DNA from: Paragordius varius
Lineage: Eukaryota > Nematomorpha
Assembly: GCA_964247055.1 (NCBI GenBank)
Contig: OZ176054.1
Coordinates: 2,294,001-2,358,000 of the forward strand
Reading direction: 5' to 3'
DNA length: 64,000 nucleotides
The notes under the pieces: model-generated
The model's database searches: none
The model's input: the letters and a program-made list of their open reading frames with translations, nothing else
Told to the model about the DNA's origin: nothing
Shown here: positions 11,229-25,100 of the stretch, piece after piece
Position numbering within the stretch: position 1 is the first letter of the stretch
Layout of the letters: every line of letters starts with the position of its first letter
Translations under genes and position numbers: made by a program

Positions 11229-14200
11229 TACAATATTCGTTTTTATGTTATTCTGTTTAAAGGTTCATTAATAAAATTATTTTGAACTATTTGAAAGGGA
11301 CTTCTACCTATAAACCAAAATACTAAAGAAATATAAATTTTATAATAGAAAAACTATGCACTCCCTGTAAAAAGGTGTTTTAAAATGTATAAACATTACA
11401 TAATTTTTTTCTAAATTAAGTATCCATAATATCTATCTGCTCAGAATAAATTTAAAAACTCTTATTCAATATTACAGTTCCAATAAATTAATATCTATAT
11501 TTTCCATGTATCTTCAGTAGATGATAATGTGTTTTTATAATCAAAAATTTTGCCTCCCATATGATGCAAGATACTTTCTTGCAATTAATGATGATTTTTT
11601 GCTTTAGAATATAATATTAATTATTTTAGTTACACTTAACTGTTTTTCACAAAGGGGTTTTGCGTTGATTTCAAGAAAAAATTTGAAATTTTTCGAGATC
11701 CTATAAAATCAACACATTGTTGTATTTGATTTGAAGGAATCGGTTTTTACCAAAAATTATTAAATGCTTGCAACGTATATTTTTTGATTTTGGGAAAATT
11801 TACAATTTATTAGACCCCGGACTATCGAGTTTAGACAGGTATGATAAACAAATAGTATCATGGTGTATATAATTTACAATAAATAAAACCAATTTTATTT
11901 ATTTTAAATAATGTACATCAATGTATAGGGATGTTTAACGAGTAATTATATCAGTCATGTGTTAACCTCAAAAAAATTATAAATATAATATTGCGATTTT
12001 CAATTAATTAAAATAAATTAATTTTTAAATTCAATATAAATCAATCATAAACTAAAATACCTACCTATATATCATTGTTAACTATGAATTTTTTTAAGCC
12101 AAAAATTATACTTTGTCTAATATGCATAAAGTTTCAGAAGTGGTTATTTTTTAGGGTATTTAAGCCAATCATTTTTGATATATAAGCTGGTTTAAAGGTA
12201 TCCTAACCAATTTAAATCTTTATCATACTCTAAAGTTGGGGTAATAAATTTTGGGCCACTACGTTTTGTGAGTAAATATCCAAATTTTCATAAACACTTA
12301 AAAAATTATGTAGCTTCGCATGTGTAAATTTAAATTAACCTTAACCCCATATTAAATATTGAAACAAATATTTTTTTCACAATTGAATTTTATGGAGATT
12401 ACGACAATTTAATTATATATTTATATAATACTTTACCATGTAAATAGGAATCATCGAAAACTAAAAAATAGTAAAATACTCATGAATATTAATTAAAAAT
12501 TATTTTAAAAAATAATTAATTAAATGTTACAATTTAAAATAACAGCAACAATGTGTTTTAAGAAAATCTAAATCTCATTAATAATATATTAAGGTATTTA
12601 TGGCCAAAATAAGTCTTTGAAGTTCCATAAGAAATAATCATATATTAATTTAATAATTATATTTTAAGATTTACATTAAGCCAAATTAATTTTTAAAATC
12701 CGATATTTTAATTAATTTTGTTATTATCACCTTTAAGAAATTTAACCATAAACTATTTTCGTTTGTCCATAAAAACCAATTATTTTTATTTTTTATAACT
12801 TTTATATTTTCTTAAAAACAGGAAAATATTTTTGAGCGCAAAAACCTGAAAATTAATTAAATTAATTTACTTCCACTATATAGCGTTGATTTTCAAAACA
12901 TTGCCCGAATTCGGCCATTTATAAATATTCCTTAAATATGGAAATAATGTTATACTATCAAAAATTAATATATCGCCTTTTCGTGTACAAAATATTTAGC
13001 AAAAAAATTGATTTTTCCTTCCCTAAAATAGCTAACGACGTAAAATAATAAAGATACAAAATTTGATGTTTAATTCTAAATCCCGACGCCGGAAAATAAT
13101 GATAAATTATTCAAAGTGGCTTTCACCCGCAGTGTTTCTTTGCATAAATTTATGGTTTAATGACCTTAAACTAATTTGGAAGTCAAACATATAAAAGGTT
13201 GTTTTATTCAATTTGTTAAATTCGAATGGTGTTAAACAAGATGTAAAAAATAACTAAAAATTTTCTTTTGTCATACTAACATTTATGCATTAAAATTCCC
13301 GTTTTTAGATATTAAATCGGTTTAATTGCCAACCAATTTTTTGAGACTTTTATCCATTACAGTAAAATATTATAATAGAATATAAAACATTGAGAAATAA
13401 ATGTTTAATCGCTGATATTCTTTTCTATGATTACAATTGGATATAAAATGGAATGTTTAACCAATTGACACCTCTGTTTTATTTCGTAATACCAAACGAT
13501 TATATCAAAATTTGGCTTTTATTACTTTTTATGTTTTGTTTTCTAATTTTTTACTATACTTTATTCGTTTTTAAACTAACCTTAACTTGACAATTAAAAT
13601 TATTAATTAATCAGTAACGAAAATTTTAAAAACACAAAAAATTATAAATTTTGACATCATTTAGGAAAAGATGAAAAAAGGTATATAACACAAAATCAAC
13701 AATAATAAATTAAAAAATCATATATTTTTTTATAAAAAAAAGAATTATATTTGTAAGACCGATAATACTATCTCCCGTTTATCTCTCAAGGGAGTTAATG
13801 TTATTAGCAACGCTGATGTGCTAAAAAGAGATAGATTGCTTTTCTTTTAATTACAAGCCGTGAATTTTTATAGCAAGTAATAATACCCCGTATCTCGTTG
13901 ATTTAGACTATAAAATTTCAATTTCTTATAAAAATAATTTCCCTATCTCCAGTTTTCTCAAATATAATTATAAAACAAACTTTTAATAATTATTTTGCAA
14001 AAAATAAAATACATTTAACGGCAATATCTGAAAGATAACACGAAGTCTTTTAAAAATGGCAAAAATTAGGGGCTCTTTGTCGGTTAATCATAATTATTAT
14101 GAAGATGTAATGGTATAGTCAGGGTACAGGAATTTTGGAGGGCTAGAGTTCAAACCCTGAAATTGAAGTTTTCCAATGACTGTCAGCCCTTGGCAGGCGA
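9691..14200. other. AT-rich intergenic DNA with an (AT) microsatellite
   Basis: I see no gene, RNA gene or structured repeat other than a pure AT dinucleotide tract at about 11197-11227. Reading frames are very short throughout, consistent with non-coding DNA. Confidence 0.45.
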
Positions 14201-14227
14201 ATGTTAAAGCATCTACAAGTTCTGATA

Positions 14228-14456
14228 TACCATTTTTCAGATAAAAGCAACATTTTTCGACCAAATGCAACCTTTTTTCAAGCAAAGACAACATTTTTTA
14301 AGCCAATGCAGCATTTTACCAAGCAAGTGCATCTCATCCAAACGCAACATTTCGGTTGATTTTACTTAAAAATGTTGCGTTTACTTGAAAAAATGTTGCT
14401 TGAAAAAATGCTGCGTTTGGTTAAAAAAATGTTGCTTTTGACTAAAAAATGGTATT
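14228..14456. repeat. Palindromic minisatellite built from a GCAACATTTTT unit
   Basis: About five imperfect units of roughly 20-24 bp (AGCAACATTTTTC, CAAGCAAAGACAACATTTTT and similar) run in one orientation. Then, from about 14362, the same unit runs in the opposite orientation (AAAAATGTTGCGTTT, AAAATGTTGCTT, AAAATGCTGCGTTTGG). The outer ends ATACCATTTTT and AAAAATGGTAT are inverted copies. The whole can fold into one long hairpin. No coding capacity. Confidence 0.75.
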
Positions 14457-15783
14457 TAAGTCTCTACCCTTTAATAAAAAGGAAAAAAGATACTCTAATT
14501 ATAATAAATATATGAGTAAAAAAAATTTACAATTTTTTCCACACCGTTTGAGATGTTTTAATGCAAAAATACTATGATTTTTATGATTCAATTGGCCGGT
14601 CTCTACACCCTTTCCTACATATAGTATTTTTATGGTGTTGAAACTACAAGGTTATATAGCCCTATTTAAATAGTCCTAAAATTATTTTCCCAAAAATTTA
14701 TATAAAGTTTTCAGACTTTTGTAACAGCATATTGGATGTTTGAAATTTTATAGGTACTTTATACTATTGAAACCTATTTGTTATTATTGTTTTATATGTT
14801 TTATTTTGACTGGTGACTTTTTAGCAGCCGTCACGGCCATGCACTTATGAATTCATTCAAAACAGGTCAGACCAAATCCCATTTGTATTTAAATATTAGC
14901 GAAGGTTTTCCTTAATGCCTGTTTGAAGGTTCTCGAGGTTGTCGAGCGATAACATGAATATAGTGGACCTACTATTTTTATCTGATCCTTGTCTATGTTC
15001 CATATTTTACATTCGTCTACAAACGTTGAGAAAACAGGCTCGCATATTTATCCCAATTTAAATCCAATCTTATCTAAATTCGGCAGTTACTTATGGTTTA
15101 TGGAAAATGTGTTTAGTGAGAAGCCGGACGGAGTATGGATATCCAAATATAGCGTGTCGCGTCTCACAGTAATACAATTCTTTCCAAGGTTTTTTCAAAT
15201 ATATAAAATATCTACTGGAATTTTATTTGCGTCTCGATTACCGTCGTATAATCATATTATATGCCTGCATTCACAGTTATTACAAATTTGGGTTTAAAAA
15301 TCAGTTTTTATAATTTGACATCATAAATTTTAATTTGTGTGGGTACGCCGGTTGTTATGCGTCGTTATATTGATTCTACCTTATTCACGACGTTTATACG
15401 AATGTTCATAATTTTAAGCTCCGGATAATTAGGTATGAAAAAATAAGGTTTTTTATTAATGAAAACATTTTCGACACTGCCAATACTTAACACATTAATA
15501 TTTCCTTTTGTTATAAATTACTTTAGTTAGATCCAAGAAATAAAATTTAATATATGCAAAGCCTCTTTAAAAATATTTTTGGTTACATTTTAGCATGATC
15601 ATTGCTTTATAAATGCACAATTATTCAATAAATTTAACAAGGAAAAATTTTAAAAACTGCTAGTATATTTTTTTGGATTTCACTGTTTATTATACATATA
15701 GAGGCCTACCGTGCTTCAGGGGATATGAACCAAATAATCCATACATATTTTAGTTAGATATTTTTATCTATATATTTTTTGAT

Positions 15784-15817
<34 letters not shown>

Positions 15818-18800
15818 CGCTAAGAAGTTATACAAACAACATAGGAAAATTAAAATTGGATTTTAATTAAATTTCCTCTTTTTTCTCCTTATTTGTCGCT
15901 TTTGGTTTATAGGATAAACCATTTTTTTTAGTTATCTCACCAAGATAATTTTCAATATTTTAATATACTACCACATATAAAAATGATGATTTTTTATTTA
16001 TATATTCAATTATGAAAAAAAATTGTCATCACATTTATATATATATTGATTGAGTAAATAATGTAAATGTAACCAGCAACATATTTTAAATTTATAATCT
16101 AACAATTTTACCAATATATGTTTAATCTAGCATTATTCCTATATTTTGAAATAATAGTTTTCCAATTTTCAAAATCAAATTAATAAATATCCAATTCGAA
16201 AATAATTTTCCCTTAAATACAGCTAATTTAATTCTTGGCAGATTCTTTAGTTTCTAGTTTTGTTTGGAAATGTTTTTTACACTTCAAGAATGGATTTTTT
16301 TCAGAGTGACCAAGAAGAACAAGATTAATGAAGGTAGTATTACCAAAATACCTATATATATATATATATAGAATTTACCATAATAACGAGTGTAGTCTTT
16401 GCAAAATTAATTAATTTTTACAGTTTGCACAAAAAGCCAGACAACATTTTTTTGCTAATAATAAACCCCATTTAATATTTACCTTAATATAAATTTTTAT
16501 TTTCTATATATATTTAGCAATTTCTAATTTTTATTCATTTTTAGATTATGTGTGTATGTTTCGCGTGAGTCTCCAATAATTAAACAAGACAAGCTATTGG
16601 TGACAAATTCGTATTTATAACATCTCTACTCTATTACATTTTTTTTCAATGTGGAATAGATGTGCCTTTTAACATTACTATTTCATTTTTTTTGGAAAAA
16701 AATTTTTTTTTGCTGAAAATTATATCATTTTCTACGTTATGAGAAGCAAAAACAATTAACTATACCTATACCTATCTTCCACGCTTCACTGCAGGACATG
16801 ATGGATGTATTCCCATTAAAAAGGTTATAAGTTTGTTTCAAATAAATATCATTTTTACCTAATTTTTATTTTTAAAAAATATTATTTCAGTTATACTATA
16901 AAAATATATATAGCGTATTAAGTTCAGTTTTTTTGATCAAAGCTAGCTAAATTGTGCACAATTTTAATTATTTTTATGGTTAAGATTTTTAAAATGACAA
17001 TATTAATATATATTTATGTTTGTAGTCAAAGCTTTTAGTTTCTAAATATTTTCTCCTCTAAGAAACCAAAAGAAATAATTGTGGTCAAGAAATTTGTTTT
17101 TTTTCATCTTTTACAGAGTGTCTTTACAGAACAGCATATTAGTTTATCATAAATCTTAATTAAAAAATATATCTTAATATTTATGATGTTAGTACGTTAC
17201 CTAAAAAATAAAACACCAACAAGTCTTAAATACTAAAAGAAAATAAAATGTTTTTTGAATTTTCTATTAATTCCACTGAATAATTTATATATTTTTTTGC
17301 TTAAAGAAGTTTTCCCTTAACCTAATCCAAGATGTGCTGTATAATTACTCTAATTATGTCGACTGGATGTAATAATATTAATAATAAGTGATTTAATTTA
17401 ACCCACAAAGGTTTAAAATTAATATATTTGTCTGCTCTCATAAATTATTAAAAACTCTTCTGACATTTATTAAAATAACACACATATTTGTGGCAGATTT
17501 TAAGATACTATATTCTAAAATAAAACTATCGTTTTACCAATCAATTTTAATATGTTTATGTTTGTTAATTCGGGCTTTAAGGCTCAGTATTTTAAATTTT
17601 CAGCCATACTTTGCCTAAACAGAAAATTTTCAAATTTTTTTGTGAAATCACTATTTTACTTAGGTAAAAATATTTAAGAATTTGCAATCACTGGAATTAT
17701 ATTAATACTGGTTGTTTCGGTCAGGATATCTATAGTTTATAGTGTCAAATTACAAAAAAATAAAGTTTTGTTCAAGATGTTGGGTAATCCATCTTATTTT
17801 AGCTCCAATAACTTTTAAATAATATATAATTTAACCCCAAATATCCTAACTAAAACGTTTTCTTCTTAGATTAAAAATGTGAAATAAGTTTATGGTAATT
17901 AACTTCGGTCATTTTCTTTTTAAACATGTATTTATAATAAATTTAAAAATCTTATAAATTATTAAAAATAATTATGATAATGCTTTTGAGAGAAAATATT
18001 GATAAGTTCGGTAAATTTGTTTTAATTCCAGAAATCTATTCTAATTTTTAAAATTAATGTAAATTGTCAGCAAAGATAGTATGTAAAAGCATAATTGAAA
18101 ATTATAAATATTTTAGTCCTTTTAGTTATTTACTTTTTAAATTTAGTTTTAATAATTTTGCTTTTTGGGGTTTTAAAACGAATCATGAAGCAGTAAGACA
18201 CGTTAAAGTCTATTAGGTTTTAATATAGGTATCAAAACTACAACACAACTCTTATATAATATTTGTTTGCAGTTTATTAAACTGAAGCAGCCGAAATCAA
18301 TGAAATAGAAATAAATTTGATATTTTTCCTACGATAGTCTCTTTATAATTCGAATTACGATCCATAAATTTTTAGACATATTATCCAGCCACCATACTAT
18401 ATAATTGTATTAATCAGTGCCTATCACTTTCTATTATTATTTCACGAGTTAATTGTTGTGCTGACAAAGAAATCTGTAAATGTTTTGAAAAGTTTTTTGG
18501 TTTAGAAAAAAGCTTGTATAAAAATCTTTTTATAAAAAATTAATATTCATAATAGGTAGGTAGTTTCAAATAGCAAATCTATCTATCCATTTATTTTTGT
18601 ATTGCTCTAATTTTTTAGTTAATTTAGGATGACATGGTTGTATTAATTTATAATTCATATTCTACGATTTTGAAAGAGAGAGATATATAGGAACCTAAAG
18701 TCTTATATTTTGAATATAAATGTGTTTTATGTTTTATATATATACAAATATAAAATTTTTCGATTTTGAAAACTTAGAATATCTGACCAAGAATTTAAAA

Positions 18801-19900
18801 GCCTGACTAAAAAAATATAATTAAAATATCTCTACCAAAACTCAACACTGTTTATAACTAACTATGCCACTTTTTAATTTGCGTTCAAAATGCATTTGCT
18901 AATTAAATTAAACTGTTTAGCTAATAACTAATTTTTTGGTGGACTTATTTTGACAAGAGGTTAGTATATCATATTGTATTATCTAGAAAATTTTTTTGAT
19001 AATCATCAACTCTCCAAGATAATTTTGATTTATCTACCTTTAATATTTTATTTTCGTTTGGGCGTATGAGATTAGAATAAAACTCATATCATAGAACCAA
19101 TCGGAAAATGACTGTTTTTAACACTAAACAAGTATTAGTTATTACAGTTTTTTTAACGTCCCATCTCATCTGAAATTCACAACAAATTTTAATTGTCAAA
19201 TTACTGTCGACTAATTGAATTAACCACCATATTACTTTCTCAATTAGTGTCATAAAAATGATTAAAAAAGTGGTTTCAAAAGAGTTTATCTTTAAACAAT
19301 GCCATGAAAAAATTTCAACAGACTTTTGTTTTACTGCATCATCCATCTATTACGAATTCTCTAAATAAATTGGGCCCCAATAAAATTTTGGTATTAAATA
19401 ACCACCATAAAAACTTTAATAGATGATTTCTTTTTGTTTCAAATGGTGAAATTTAAAACAACTCTTTAAAGGACTATTTTATGTACAAAACTACATAAAA
19501 ATTAGTATTCTTCATGATATATTAAAATATTTTTTTATATTCGAAACGATAAAATAAATCATTGGTATTATTCATTTAAATAATTTGAAATAGCAAAATG
19601 CTATAAATTATATTCATTTCTCAATATTTAAATTTTAATAATGATCAATATTAAATGTGACAAATCCTATGGGATTTTTTTAGTAAAATCGAATTTTGAG
19701 ATTGAAATTAACTTACTTGATTTTCGAATTCAAGGTTACATCCTCCAAAAAAGTTTTATAATTATAAAAAATAATTAATCAAGTCGTATTTTCAAAAAGT
19801 TTACTCAAATTTAAAAAAATACGGGGCCTTCCCAATGTATTAAACTAAATAAATTTTTTGGTAAAATTTGAATCAAATTTAAAATATAAAATAAAAAACA
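14457..19900. other. AT-rich intergenic DNA; small GC-richer patch at 14.8-15.45 kb
   Basis: No gene was recognised. A patch at about 14820-15440 is visibly less AT-rich and holds a 102-codon frame (14989-15297) with no domain I know; it may be a decayed gene or element. A TA tract lies at 15787-15814 and a shorter one near 16352-16370. The remainder is featureless AT-rich DNA. Confidence 0.4.
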
Positions 19901-19909
19901 ACCCTTTTT

Positions 19910-20715
19910 ATACAGTAAAGAGAGCAATTATTGGTCAATTCGGTATATTTCATATGGCTAAAAAGGTATTTAATTTACCAAATCTGTTGGTAAAATTAAG
20001 TTTTTCATTTACAATTTACAACATAATTTCATTACAAACAGGCGCCCTTGTATTTTTTACCAACAATTTTAATTAAAGTATGCATTTTAATAGTTGCTTA
20101 GTCATATATCCTTTATTTTATCTAAAATTTATTTTCTTTCGTTAAATGGGTATAAATATTTGGTAAAGAATGGAAAAAACAAAAGTTCTTGGTATTAACA
20201 ATATAATATTCATCAAAAAAGAGCTCTTGTTTTTTCATTCTTTACCAAATATTTATACCCATTTAACAGAAAAAATAAATTTTTTGATAAAATAAAGGAT
20301 ACATGACTGTATATTAGATATTTCATTTACAATTTACAACATAATTTCATAGCAAACAGGCGCCCTTGTATATTTTTACCCACAATTTTAATTACAGTAT
20401 GCATTTTAATTGTTATTTATTTCACACTATAGTTGGTCAATTCGCAACACAGTATGCGGAAAAAACAACTAAATGTTAAATAAACCTTTTTTTTACCATA
20501 CGTTGTTTATTTTATGTTATTTTATTAGTTTATATTCCTGTGTTAAAAATTGCCCAACTTAAGTGTGAAAAAAGTAACCATTGAAATTTATACTGTAAAA
20601 ATGTAACTAATAAAAATGAAAACTCCTACATACCAACAGACATGTAAATTAAATACCTATTTAGCCAATGAAAATACTAAAATAACCAATAATAGCTATT
20701 GTTAGTGTATTTATA
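19910..20715. mobile_element. Family-D element with nested hairpin and 95-bp direct repeats
   Basis: The outer ends are inverted: AGAGCAATTATTGGTCAATT and GGCTAAAAAGGTATTTAATT at the left, and near 20625-20710 the reverse complements (ACCAACAGACATGTAAATTA, ATACCTATTTAGCCAATG, ACCAATAATAGCTATTG). Inside, a hairpin at about 20100-20312 has ~90-bp arms, and it is flanked by two ~95-bp direct copies (20008-20100 and 20320-20415) sharing ACAAACAGGCGCCCTTGTAT and AGTATGCATTTTAAT. No coding capacity. The arrangement suggests at least two insertion or duplication steps. Confidence 0.65.
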
Positions 20716-23700
20716 GCAAGTTAATTCCATTATACCAATGCGCAAATTTGCCCTTCCACTCTAATACATTTTTGATGGATAAATAAATTTGTTAATGGCA
20801 TTAATTTGAGCAAAGTTTAAGTTAACCTCTGTACTGTGAGTTCAACATTTTTATAAAAAAATTAATAAATTTTCCAAGTATATAGGAAAAACATACTATA
20901 ATTTTTGGATTCGGATTTTTGATAAGTATTATATAAGATAAGGATCTAATCTATTTTGCGGTATAAACTTTGAATCTTTTTTCTTTTTGACTTCTCTCCA
21001 AGTTAAAATGCGTGACTTTTATAAAGTATCAATGGTAGATATGGTTAACCAAATATATTATGAAAATCTATTTCTGATAAAGTTTTGCCTTGGTTTTTAA
21101 CAAACTAAAAGGATTTTTTATCAATCAATATCCAATAGTTATTGAATAAATTCAAATTCGTTTCAAGCACTTCAAATTAAACTTAATTTTTATGAGAAGC
21201 AAATTTTTATTGTGATAATTTTTAAAACAAATTTTCAGTAGTATTTTGCAATCAAATAATTTGCCGCGTGTCTCGATATATCAAAAAGTAGAACAAAAAT
21301 AATATGACAGCACAATTTGTTAATATCAGCAAATCTTTTATGATTCCAATGCAGCAAATGCAATATAATTTGAAATATTGATTATATGCCATCCCTAAGT
21401 AATCTGTTTTTAAGATTATAAAGTATTTTATTCAATATCAATCAAATTAACTAATTACAATTTTAAATGAAAAATCGGGGTTTAATAACCATTTTTTTTA
21501 GTTTTGCTTATTTTTTCTAAATTATTTGATTCATTTATTAATGCTGAGTTATGTATTTAATATATCCATCGAATGTTTGGATAAAAACGGCTTATTCGAA
21601 TTAAACAATTTTTCGCTATTAATTTTAACATTATGTCGCGTTTTTATTGTGAACAAAATACTTATACGATTCTGTAATCGAAATTGCCAGGTAAATATGC
21701 ACGTTACACAATTTCATTCTTTGTTACCAAATTGTTTTATAATTACCTGGATTAATTTAAATAATTTTTTAAAATCTAAAATATTTTTAGATTAAAAAGC
21801 AAAAATATCCAATTTCTAGCAGAGAGTATCTTATTTCACCATAATTACGAGGTTTTTCATATTTATCTTTTTGTGGCTTTACTTAAACGATGTTAAAAAT
21901 AAAAATATTTAAATAGGCAATCTTTTTACCAAAATTTAATATATAATTATGGATACATTTATTAAGACAATTTTCCAATCAAGTTTTACATTTAGAAAAA
22001 AAGTAACCCAAAAACGATTTTTTAGCAATCATATACTTTAAATTTTTGATAAACATTTTTATCGCCCAGTCCTTTTCAATATAAAAAATTCAATTGATAG
22101 ATGCCTAATTTTATTTATATTGTTAATTGAAACATTTATCATATATTTTAAGTACTTTAATATACATTTATTTGCATCTTCTTGACTGATCTTCTTTATA
22201 ATATCAACGATGTTTTTTTCTAAATGATTTCATTCATTGCTCGTATTTTACATTAAAACCCATTCATTATTTGATTTTAAAGTTTAACAGAAATTTTTTT
22301 TTATATTTAATATATTTTTTTCATAAGCATAGAGTAAACTACCAATAATGATTAGAAATGAATTTCAATTTATTCCTCAACAATGAGCATTTGTAAAGGA
22401 TCAATCATTTTTCAATAGCTTTTTGTGATGTAATATAATTTTTTCCAATTATTAATCTTTTATTTAAATTTCTTTTGAACACATTTCTAAATCTAATTTA
22501 AATTAAATTTAAATTATTGAAAGTCGGCAAATTAAGCCATGCAATAAAATATTTACATTTTTGATAATTAAAGTCGAGATTAGGAAATGTGCAACCTTTA
22601 CGATTAACCAGAAAAGAGTTACAAAATGCAAGTTACGCTGTTTTACAAAAATTATCCCGTTAATTTTTAGCAAGCAATTTTAGCTAACCTGATATTTTAT
22701 TACAAACAGGCGCCACTGTATGTTTTTCTCCAGAGTTTCAATTAAATTTGTAAATAATAAAAATGAATAATTATCATACCGCCTAACTTGAAAAGCCCGT
22801 TTACATTTTAAATACTGATATGGCCAACAAGAATTTAGTTACTGTAGTGTTAGTTACAATCTTTTAATGGTAACTAAAGAAAAATATGGAGTAGGTATTT
22901 GCTTTTCTTTGCTTAGTGTATCATATTGAGTGGTTTTTTGTCGGTTAATTTCAAATTAATCATAATCATATTGTATTTGTATAATTTATTGTTTAACATT
23001 GTTTTAAAATATTGTCGTAATATCTTTTAGTTTTTGAAATATATGGTAACTTTAAGAGCCAAAATTAGATAGCTTTTGGTTCGATTGAAACAGTCCATAT
23101 TGAAATTTATCGAATTTTGCTGCTAAAATACAATCAAAAACATTTAAAAGTTTATCATGATTTTTTTAATTTTGACTTTTTTTAAAATGATTTTTGAATT
23201 ATGGGCCTAAAGGTCCATATAATACATATTTTTAATTTGGTTGATGTAGACTCCAAAAGGTAATAAAATGTTGAGGAGAATTTACGATTTTTAAACTCAC
23301 TTATATTTTTACCTATTCACCAATTATAAAAGTTATCAAGCCAATAATTGTCTCTTTGTATTATAATTACCGATTAAGGACAAAGTTTTTTTATTAACAA
23401 CTACCAGTTGCTGATATATTTGTCCTGATTAGGAAGTTATTTCCATATCCTATAAGAGTAAAATATTTTGGTTAAAAAGGGCAAAAATTAACAATATTAA
23501 AACTGGAAAAAATCTAAATAATGCTTAGTCTCATGATTAAATTTTAAAACAATTCCCACACCTATGCAACCCGAATAATCCACACTAATTTTTTTTAACA
23601 TATGCTCTATTTCTATATTTTGTAAACCAATATATAAAAATTACTCGTAACAAATACCAATGATATTAAATAATAGAAATATATAGGATAGAAAACCAAC

Positions 23701-24975
23701 CAATTTTCCAAAAAAAGTTAATTAACTTATTTGAAGGAGAGCCGTCTACACCAGACATGTATATGTATGTGTTGTAGGCGCTAAAAATTTAATTTTAATT
23801 TATTTTATACATAAATTACATTTTTTTGTTTTTGTTTTTAAAAAGTATATAGGATATGAATTGCAAATATTACTATATTTGATTACTTATTTTCTTTTCC
23901 TTTGTTAGAATGAACAAGCTTATTAACATTCAAAATTTTGATTCTGTGATCACTTAACAAGATATTTTATACTATACCAAACTCCAAAAAAGCTTATTTT
24001 ATCAGAATTTTAAGATCACTCATGTTATTATTAAGGGCTAATGTTTGATTTTTTACTCATGTAATAATAAGTCACAAATTTATTTGTCTGTGAAAAAAAA
24101 CTCCCAATAAGTTATATGTTGTATAATTGCATATTCATTGATCAATTTTAGTATTTGTGGTGATATATCATGTCTTCATCCTGTAACAATTTTTCCCCTT
24201 ATATATTGTATGCATTTTAAACTTGAGTTGCGTGATTTCATTATTTTAACAAATAATATCATAAAATAGCAACAACGGACGACTCTATTCATCACATATC
24301 ACAAAATAGTATTGATTTATTCATTCTAAATTAATATATGTATTTCATATATGTTATTTTTGAAATATATAAAGTCGTCACAAATACTATTTTATATTGA
24401 ATGCTAAATTTTAAGTTTCCCTCTCTCACGTCAGAATGGTCAATTAGAGGCGTTTTATTTTTTTGACATTTTTTATATCTTATTTATTCATATTGTAGAT
24501 ATACAAAACATACCGTTACTATTTATTAAAAGCTTTTCTTGAATTGTTGTCAAATGATAATATCCATAAATCATACACACTGTCCATATTTGAGCTATAA
24601 CAAGTGGTTAACTTTAAAAGCTTTGACACAACTAACACGTGTAAAATATTTTGTACTTAATTTTATTTTTGATTGGTTCACTTTTCCTTTTATTTTGCTA
24701 TAGAATTGGCTATACACATAAAATTTGGACATTTTAACCATTTCGAAAAATATTAAATCTCATTGTCTATAGTCGGGAGTTATAGTTGGCTTATGGGCTT
24801 TTAATTGGAGGGATAATTAAAATTTAAAGCAAACACTAAATTTAGAAACTGATTTACACCTTGAAAATACATAATTTATATCTCTCTTTAAATTAATTTG
24901 AATTTGATATCGTATTATTGACTGCATTTAAACTTAAATTGCAAGGTTGGATGGACAGTATGAGTAATTATATAT
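20716..24975. other. AT-rich intergenic DNA
   Basis: Apart from the family-D fragment at 22.7 kb and a segment near 23160-23310 resembling the dispersed word TATGGGCCTAAAGGTC.. (family B, also near 34.3, 35.5, 50.0 and 60.3 kb), nothing recognisable is present. Confidence 0.4.
22675..22800. repeat. Family-D fragment
   Basis: It contains TTACAAACAGGCGCC followed by TGTATGTTTTTCTCC and a Tyr-poor AT tail, matching the internal direct repeats of the element at 19.9-20.7 kb. The terminal repeats are not visible, so it is a fragment. Confidence 0.45.
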
Positions 24976-24980
24976 TACTA

Positions 24981-25100
24981 ATATTTCATCAATTATTGCT
25001 AGATAGCATACACAGTAAAAAGTCATTCATTCGTTTACTGATGTTAGCCAATAATTATGCTTTTTGCTGTATATGCTATCTGGTAGTATTTGATGAAATC
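24981..25100. mobile_element. Small hairpin MITE (family E)
   Basis: The arm ATTTCATCAATTATTGCTAG then ATAGCATACACAGTAAAAAG (from about 24982) pairs with the inverted right arm (AGCATA.TTTTTGCTGTATATGCTATCTGG and then TTTGATGAAAT). The core, CCAGATAGCATATACAGCAA-like, recurs at 56463-56569. A 64-codon frame over this region is an artefact of the hairpin. Confidence 0.65.

Noticed and set aside
14097-14175. tRNA or tRNA-derived SINE suggested by GAGTTCAAACC, a B-box-like word
   Set aside because: No A box at the right distance and no cloverleaf could be drawn.
14989-15297. 102-codon frame as a gene
   Set aside because: No recognisable domain, no splice or start context, and hydrophobic AT-driven composition; kept only as part of a GC-richer patch.
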